Shown: positions 41,231 through 46,244 of the stretch, piece by piece
How positions within the stretch are numbered: the first letter of the stretch is position 1
Layout of the letters: each line of letters begins with the position of its first letter
From: Lactobacillus hamsteri DSM 5661 = JCM 6256
GTDB lineage: Bacteria; Bacillota; Bacilli; Lactobacillales; Lactobacillaceae
Length of the DNA: 46,244 nt
NCBI RefSeq assembly: GCF_000615445.1
Contig: NZ_BALY01000013.1
Coordinates: 1-46,244, forward strand
Direction of reading: 5' to 3'
Made by a program: the position numbers and the translations under genes
The notes under the pieces: generated by a model
What the model saw: the letters and a program-made list of their open reading frames with translations, nothing else
Databases searched by the model: none
Told to the model about the DNA's origin: nothing

Positions 41231-42217
41231 ATGAACAAGGAAGAACTTCATGAATTATTGCACCCAATGAAAGTTATTGGTTTGGGTGGTAATCCAGCAT
41301 TAAACGAAAAGATTGCAGCAATTTTGAATCAACCATTGATTGAAACTGCTGTTCATCACTTCAGCGATGGTGAAATTCAAGTTAACATTGGTGAATCTGT
41401 CAGAGGTTGTGATGTATTCGTAATCCAATCAATTCAAGATCCAGTTAATGAAAACTTCATGGAACTTGAAATTATCTTGGATGCTTTGCACCGTGCTTCA
41501 GCTCATACCATCAACGTTGTTGTTCCATACTTGGCATACTCACGTTCAGATACTAAGACCCGTTCACGTGAACCAATCACTGCTAAGTTGATCGCAAACT
41601 TGCTTCAATTAACTGGTATGGATCGTTTGATCGCCGTTGACTTGCATGCTTCACAAATTCAAGGTTTCTACAACGTTCCTGTTGATCACTTGCACGCAAT
41701 GCCACTTTTGGCACAATACTTCTTGGATAATGGTATTGCAGTTAAGGGTGACGATGATATCGTTGTTGTTTCACCAGATCACTCAGGCGCAAAGCTTGCA
41801 CGTAACTTTGGTCAATACTTCGATGCTCCAATTGCTATTGTTGATCAACGTGGCGCACGTTACGATACTGAAGTTCATGACATGATCGGTGACGTTAAGG
41901 GTAAGAAATGTATTATCGTTGATGATTTGATTGATACAGGTTCACGTATTGCCTCATCAACCAAGTCAGTTTTGGCTGCAGGTGCTAAGAAAGTTTATGT
42001 TGCTGCAACTCACGCACTTCTTTCTAAAGACGCAACTGAAGTTCTTAACGAATTGCCAGTTGAACAAATTGTTGTAACTGACACTATTAAGCACAGTCGC
42101 TACCCAGACAGAATGGTAAGAATTTCTGTTGATCAATTGCTTGCACGCGGTATTGATTACGTTTATAACGATCGTTCAATTCACCAAATTTTTGATGAAC
42201 AAAACCGTTTGAAGTAG
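41231..42217 (+). CDS. prs: Ribose-phosphate diphosphokinase paralogue with altered catalytic loop
   Basis: 328 residues from the ATG at 41231, behind AAAAGAGGT; in-frame codons further up have no ribosome site. Most of the PRPP synthetase fold is clear: FSDGEIQVNI, SREPITAKLIANLL, VDLHASQIQGFYN, SPDHSGAKLARN, VDDLIDTGS. Two active-site stretches differ from classical enzymes: the ATP loop reads YSRSDTK (Arg105 to Lys109; usual YARQDRK), and the flexible loop reads VDQRGARYD (204-212; usual DKRRPRPN), so the catalytic lysine is Gln206. Similar divergent paralogues exist in other lactic acid bacteria. It may be a second Prs or have a regulatory role. Confidence 0.92.
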   Translation: MNKEELHELLHPMKVIGLGGNPALNEKIAAILNQPLIETAVHHFSDGEIQVNIGESVRGCDVFVIQSIQDPVNENFMELEIILDALHRASAHTINVVVPYLAYSRSDTKTRSREPITAKLIANLLQLTGMDRLIAVDLHASQIQGFYNVPVDHLHAMPLLAQYFLDNGIAVKGDDDIVVVSPDHSGAKLARNFGQYFDAPIAIVDQRGARYDTEVHDMIGDVKGKKCIIVDDLIDTGSRIASSTKSVLAAGAKKVYVAATHALLSKDATEVLNELPVEQIVVTDTIKHSRYPDRMVRISVDQLLARGIDYVYNDRSIHQIFDEQNRLK

Positions 42218-42245
42218 TTTTAATCTGATTTGGTTTGAATAATAA

Positions 42246-42278
42246 AAAATAATCCTCAATATTTGGGGATTATTTTTA
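42246..42278 (+). terminator. Terminator after prs
   Basis: AATAATCCTCAA pairs with TTGGGGATTATT (one G-T pair), followed by five Ts. Confidence 0.88.
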
Positions 42279-42374
42279 TCGAAACGATTGATCTTTTTGT
42301 ATTCTTATAATATTTTATCGTTGATATAATAAAACTAATTATTTTATATAAAGGGATATGTAGGGAGAAAGCGA

Positions 42375-43058
42375 ATGGCAAGACGCAAAAATATGAAAAG
42401 ACGAAGAGTTATTCTTGGGAATACTTTTCGTTTAATCAGAGAAAACGGGATGGATAATGTGTCCTTGCAAATGATTGCGGAAAAATCAGGTATTTCAAAA
42501 TCTTTGCTTCAGTCATATTACCCACATAAGTCAAAATTGATCAGTGATATTGTACGCAACTTGTTCACTACGCTCGGCTCACAAGTCGATAGCTATGATA
42601 AAATCAACAATTGTTCACCATATGCACATATGAAGGCATTTATCTATACAATTGGTGTTTTAGGGATGAAAGATGAAGGCTTAGATCGTATTATTTCTCA
42701 AGCTTTTACCAATAACGAAACTTTAGATAACTGGAGCATAATGCTTTTTGATTGGGTACGCGACATTCATTTATTTGATGAAGTAAATACCAGCAAAGAT
42801 GAATTAGAAAGCGGCATTTCTTTTGTAACAATTGGTGTGGGTCGTTTGTATCATGATCGTAAAAAGCATCATTTGAATGCAGAACAATTGGCAGATTATG
42901 CGACAGGCTCTTTAATGTTTAGTTTTTGTCACTGTAAACCAGAAGAAATTGACCAAGCTTTGAAAGATGGTCACGATATTATTGAATCAGCTGATATGGA
43001 AAAAGTTCATCGTGCAATTGATACAATGTTTGATGAAGGTAAAGAAATTATCAGCTAA
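42375..43058 (+). CDS. TetR/AcrR-family transcriptional regulator
   Basis: 227 residues behind GGGAG. The N-terminal helix-turn-helix reads NVSLQMIAEKSGISKSLLQSYYPHKSKLISDIV; the rest is an all-helical ligand domain of unknown specificity. It is 15 bases from the downstream membrane protein gene, so it may control it. Five residues near the N-terminus (ARRKNMKRRR) make a basic tail that may add DNA contacts. Confidence 0.9.
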   Translation: MARRKNMKRRRVILGNTFRLIRENGMDNVSLQMIAEKSGISKSLLQSYYPHKSKLISDIVRNLFTTLGSQVDSYDKINNCSPYAHMKAFIYTIGVLGMKDEGLDRIISQAFTNNETLDNWSIMLFDWVRDIHLFDEVNTSKDELESGISFVTIGVGRLYHDRKKHHLNAEQLADYATGSLMFSFCHCKPEEIDQALKDGHDIIESADMEKVHRAIDTMFDEGKEIIS

Positions 43059-43073
43059 TAAAGGGGAGAGCTT

Positions 43074-43907
43074 ATGGTTAATGGCTCACGAGCCGATTTG
43101 CGCCGAATGGATCAGGAGCAAAATAGCCAATACAAACGCATACTTGCTTTTGTTATTTTTATCATTGCGACCTTAACAATGATTACAACAACTTTTCTGA
43201 ATCCTTTTTTCATGAAGAAGCAGATTAGGACAAGCAACAATCGTGCAGTTATTGTTCGGCAAGTTAATGGACATTTTGATCGCTTAGCAGATTTAATTGG
43301 TGCAGATCATGAGGAAGATTCTAATTTGCTTACTATTGATCAAGCAGAACCAATTGCAGATCATGTAATTGATTATGCTTTAGGAGTTCACTGGGTAAAG
43401 GTAAGCAACCTCAATTTAGCCAAGCAAATTTTAAACGATATTAATGCCAGCATTGATAAAGGTGCTTCTAGCGATGCGCAGATCGTAAGTAAAAAACTTA
43501 AAAAGACAAAAAGTAATGCACCTTATGCGGTGAGCCGCGCGTTTGATTTGAGCGTGGTTACTTTGGGCGCCAATATTTGCTCATTATTATTTGTTGTGAA
43601 TGTGATTATTGTCATTGTGACATTTATTTCTTTTATTTCATTAATCAGTGATATGAAGTCAAAAAGCGGTTTAAAAGAACTTATTCATGACATTACAGCC
43701 GCGGGAATGTGGAGCGGATTTTGGATAATTCTTATTTTTGGCTTGTTATCAGTTATTCCAATCTTCTTTAATTTAGAAAGTTTATTGTTGGGTGATGTAG
43801 GCTATTGGTTAGAAATTGCCAGCAGCATCTTTTTAGACTTCGTAATTGTCGGTGTTGTCATGTATATTGTTTGTGCAATTCCATGGCAGGCAACTACCCC
43901 AAATTAA
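43074..43907 (+). CDS. Four-segment membrane protein, unknown function
   Basis: 277 residues, start behind GGGGAGAG. Membrane segments at about 22-47, 165-195, 215-235 and 250-272; a large loop (about 48-160) lies between the first and the second, probably outside. I recognise no domain. It is cotranscribed with the TetR-type regulator, the pattern of an efflux or membrane-stress gene, but it has no transporter motif. Confidence 0.75.
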   Translation: MVNGSRADLRRMDQEQNSQYKRILAFVIFIIATLTMITTTFLNPFFMKKQIRTSNNRAVIVRQVNGHFDRLADLIGADHEEDSNLLTIDQAEPIADHVIDYALGVHWVKVSNLNLAKQILNDINASIDKGASSDAQIVSKKLKKTKSNAPYAVSRAFDLSVVTLGANICSLLFVVNVIIVIVTFISFISLISDMKSKSGLKELIHDITAAGMWSGFWIILIFGLLSVIPIFFNLESLLLGDVGYWLEIASSIFLDFVIVGVVMYIVCAIPWQATTPN

Positions 43908-43911
43908 TAAA

Positions 43912-43946
43912 TAAAGAGCCTAGGGCATTTGCTCTAGACTCTTTTA
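43912..43946 (+). terminator. Terminator after the membrane protein gene
   Basis: AAAGAG and CTAGGGC pair with GCTCTAG and CTCTTT, with one internal mismatch, followed by Ts. Confidence 0.8.
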
Positions 43947-43955
43947 GTTTGTCCA

Positions 43956-43964
43956 TGTTATACT
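43956..43964 (+). promoter_or_regulatory. Extended -10 promoter of the fused ABC transporter gene
   Basis: TGTTATACT is an extended -10 about 48 bases before the start codon; no riboswitch-like structure is seen in this short leader. Confidence 0.5.
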
Positions 43965-44012
43965 AGTGCAATAGTTTAATTATTTTTTAATAAAGCTAGC
44001 GGGTGAGATTTT

Positions 44013-45503
44013 ATGAGAAAAACTAAAATTGCAGCAATGTTTATGACGTTGCTTATGATGTTTTCTCTTCTTTTTTCATTTAGTAAGCCAACTTATGCCG
44101 CAAGTAGCGACAAGAAAGTGGCTGAAGGTACTGTTTTAAAGAAGATTAAGAAAACAAAAACATTAGTAGTAGGAACTTCAGCGGACTATCCGCCACTTGA
44201 GTTCACAGCCAGCCAAAATGGTAATACTAAATATGTTGGCGTAGATATTGAATTAGCAAAAGATATTGCTAAAGATTTGCATGCCAAATTGGTGATCAAA
44301 AATATGAGTTTTGATTCACTTTTGGTTGCTCTGGAAACAGGAAAGGTAGATATGGTTATTTCTGCCATGACGCCAAGTCCTGAACGTAAAAAGAGCGTAG
44401 ATTTTTCAAAAATTTACTATAAACCAAGTGGCGAATATTTCTTAATTAATAAAAAAGACCGTAATAAATACCGATCCATCCGCAACTTTAAAGGCCAAAC
44501 AGTTGGTGCACAAACGGGCAGTATGCAATACCAATTAGTGCAAAAGCAGATGAAGGGCTCAACTGTTAAAGGGCTAGGAAAAATTAATAACTTGGTTTTG
44601 GCACTTCAATCAGGCAAAGTGGCCGGTGTTGTTGTCGAAGAATTAATTGCTAAGGCGTATGCGCAAAACAATAAGAATTTGTTGGCAGTTAAATCTGATT
44701 TGAAAGAATCACAAGCCGGCAACGCTGTCGCAATTGCTAAGGGGCAAGACGATTTAGTTAAACAAGTTAATAAAACTATTGATCATGTCAAAAAAGACAA
44801 TTTAATTGATAAAGATTATTTACCAGCAGCTGCCAAATATATGAAGACAGCTAATAAAAACAATGGCATGTCCAAATATATTCCCTACTTTGTAAAGGGT
44901 ATTTGGTACACGATTGTTATCACTATCTTTTCAGTTATAATCGGGGTAGTTCTTGGCACGCTTTTAGCATTAATGCGTTTGTCAAAGATCAAGATTATTC
45001 ATTGGATTGCAGTTTGCTACATTGAATTTATCCGTGGTACACCGCAAATGGTACAAATCTTGTTTGTTTACTTCGGTGTGGGATATTTGATTTCTAACTT
45101 GTCAGCCGTTGTTGCAGGTATTATTGCCATTGGACTTAACTCTGGGGCGTATGTTGCCGAAGATATTCGGTCAGGGATTAATTCAATTGCCAAAGGTCAA
45201 ACTGAAGCGGCACGTTCACTTGGCTTAAGTCAGGCGAAGACTTACCGTTTTGTTATTATTCCTCAAGCTTTGAAGAATATTTGGCCAGCTCTTGGCAATG
45301 AGTTTATTACTTTATTGAAGGATAGTTCTTTGGTATCAGTAATCGGAGTTTCAGAATTAATGTATCAAACACAATTGATTCAAACTTCTACGTATAAGGG
45401 TGTATTGCCATTATTTATTGCCATGATTCTTTACTTCATCATGACCTTTACTTTATCAAGAATTTTGAATCATTTTGAGAAACGGATGAAGCACAATGAC
45501 TAA
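44013..45503 (+). CDS. Fused substrate-binding protein/permease of amino-acid ABC transporter
   Basis: 496 residues. Signal peptide/anchor (about 1-29, [20 protein letters not shown]), type-3 substrate-binding domain (about 45-275; [31 protein letters not shown]), then a permease domain (about 285-490) with five membrane segments and the EAA loop [22 protein letters not shown]. The fold and length match GlnPH-type glutamine/polar amino-acid importers. It is the intact paralogue of the frameshifted gene at 29555-31167. Its stop overlaps the ATPase start by 8 bases. Exact substrate unknown; glutamine or another polar amino acid is likely. Confidence 0.93.
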   Translation: MRKTKIAAMFMTLLMMFSLLFSFSKPTYAASSDKKVAEGTVLKKIKKTKTLVVGTSADYPPLEFTASQNGNTKYVGVDIELAKDIAKDLHAKLVIKNMSFDSLLVALETGKVDMVISAMTPSPERKKSVDFSKIYYKPSGEYFLINKKDRNKYRSIRNFKGQTVGAQTGSMQYQLVQKQMKGSTVKGLGKINNLVLALQSGKVAGVVVEELIAKAYAQNNKNLLAVKSDLKESQAGNAVAIAKGQDDLVKQVNKTIDHVKKDNLIDKDYLPAAAKYMKTANKNNGMSKYIPYFVKGIWYTIVITIFSVIIGVVLGTLLALMRLSKIKIIHWIAVCYIEFIRGTPQMVQILFVYFGVGYLISNLSAVVAGIIAIGLNSGAYVAEDIRSGINSIAKGQTEAARSLGLSQAKTYRFVIIPQALKNIWPALGNEFITLLKDSSLVSVIGVSELMYQTQLIQTSTYKGVLPLFIAMILYFIMTFTLSRILNHFEKRMKHND

Positions 45504-46236
45504 AGCAATGATTGAAATTGACCATCTTAAAAAGACTTTTGGCAAAAATGAGGTTTTAAAAGACATTTCAGCCGAAGTCGATAAAGGACAAGTAATTTGT
45601 ATTATTGGGCCTTCAGGTTCAGGTAAAAGTACGTTTTTGCGTTGCCTAAATGTTTTAGAAAGACCAACTTCTGGAAAAATCATTTTCGATGGGACAGATT
45701 TGGCACATTTAAAAGATGGTAAAGAATTAGATAAATTAAGAGAAAAGATGGGCATGGTTTTCCAAAGCTTCAATCTTTTCCCAAATATGAATGTAATTGA
45801 AAATGTTAAGTTAGCTCCTATGCAAGTCAAGGGTATTGATGAAGCTCAAGCCGAAAAGACTGCCTTGGAACTTTTGGAAAAAGTTGGTTTAGCAGATCGT
45901 GCCAAACAATATCCAAGTAGCCTTTCCGGTGGACAGCAACAGCGTGTGGCGATTGCCAGAGCTTTGGCGATGGAACCAGAAGTAATGCTCTTTGATGAAC
46001 CAACAAGCGCGCTTGATCCAGAAATGGTTGGCGAAGTTTTAAAAACTATGCAGGACTTAGCTGATTCAGGGATGACAATGGTTGTTGTAACGCATGAAAT
46101 GGGCTTTGCTCGTGAAGTTGCGGATGAAATTTGGTTTATGGCTGACGGCTATTTGCAAGAAAAAGGAGAGCCTAAACAATTTTTCGAACATCCAACTAGC
46201 GACCGGGCAAAGGATTTCTTATCAAAAGTTTTATAG
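45496..46236 (+). CDS. Amino-acid ABC transporter ATP-binding protein
   Basis: 246 residues. Walker [11 protein letters not shown] loop [13 protein letters not shown], signature [14 protein letters not shown], Walker [18 protein letters not shown] and switch VTHEMGFA are intact. It drives the fused substrate-binding/permease protein encoded just upstream, with overlapping reading frames. It is a paralogue of the ATPase at 28800-29555. The window ends eight bases after the stop, so a terminator is not seen. Confidence 0.95.
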   Translation: MTKAMIEIDHLKKTFGKNEVLKDISAEVDKGQVICIIGPSGSGKSTFLRCLNVLERPTSGKIIFDGTDLAHLKDGKELDKLREKMGMVFQSFNLFPNMNVIENVKLAPMQVKGIDEAQAEKTALELLEKVGLADRAKQYPSSLSGGQQQRVAIARALAMEPEVMLFDEPTSALDPEMVGEVLKTMQDLADSGMTMVVVTHEMGFAREVADEIWFMADGYLQEKGEPKQFFEHPTSDRAKDFLSKVL

Positions 46237-46244
46237 CAAAGTAA

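Noticed and set aside
1-46244. CRISPR arrays, prophage, insertion sequences, toxin-antitoxin modules
   Set aside because: I saw no regularly spaced direct repeats, integrase, transposase, phage structural gene or typical toxin-antitoxin pair.

Overview
The window is chromosomal DNA of an AT-rich, low-GC Gram-positive bacterium, almost certainly a Lactobacillus of the acidophilus/helveticus/crispatus clade. The main reasons are: a complete wal (vic/yyc) operon ending in walJ and htrA just upstream of rlmH; a secreted protein with C-terminal SLAP (S-layer attachment) repeats; fused substrate-binding/permease amino-acid transporters; and a pepI operon with two ABC-transporter-type genes, a layout described for L. 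helveticus. The genus call is firm. The species call (helveticus-like) is a guess from memory of that operon.

Layout. 1-1.4 kb: end of a flavoprotein (fumarate-reductase type) and a small cytochrome b5-like protein. 1.5-5.0 kb: a minus-strand operon acyltransferase / GT8 / GT8 / acyltransferase, probably for an envelope glycolipid. 5.1-5.8 kb: two tRNA-Lys(CTT) genes flanking a small conserved gene. 5.9-13.8 kb: walR-walK-walH-walI-walJ-htrA, a DnaA-box cluster, then rlmH. 13.8-16.5 kb: an Rgg-type regulator (frameshifted), the SLAP-domain protein it probably controls, and a convergent secreted CAP-domain protein. 16.6-19.5 kb: pepI with an ECF-type T component and a double ATPase. 19.6-27.7 kb: AraC-type regulator, htpX-lemA, an SLC13/ArsB-type transporter, a HesB-like protein, a membrane GDPD, an overlooked 46-residue basic protein, and an HD/HNH pair. 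27.7-31.5 kb: DUF805 protein and an amino-acid ABC transporter behind a lysine-riboswitch-like leader. 31.5-38.7 kb: DNA repair (mpg, ogt), TerC, DUF488, sirtuin, cardiolipin synthase, DUF915 hydrolase and DUF1002 protein. 38.8-46.2 kb: GT2, an alpha/beta hydrolase, NmrA-like oxidoreductase, a divergent PRPP synthetase, a TetR regulator with a membrane protein, and a second fused ABC transporter.

Two signals stand out. First, two CCCATAT(N)TGGG palindromes sit at identical distance (37.5 nt from centre to -10) upstream of the Rgg-type regulator and of the SLAP gene, which looks like an autoregulated activator-target cassette controlling a surface protein. Second, three perfect and three near-perfect DnaA boxes fill the otherwise gene-free stretch before rlmH.

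Six genes (walH, htrA, the Rgg-type regulator, ecfT, the double ecfA, and the fused substrate-binding/permease gene) are each broken by one single-base indel, several in homopolymers, and each is restored to normal family length by one base. This is either true gene decay or systematic sequencing error; the sequence alone cannot decide. No insertion sequence, prophage or CRISPR array was seen.
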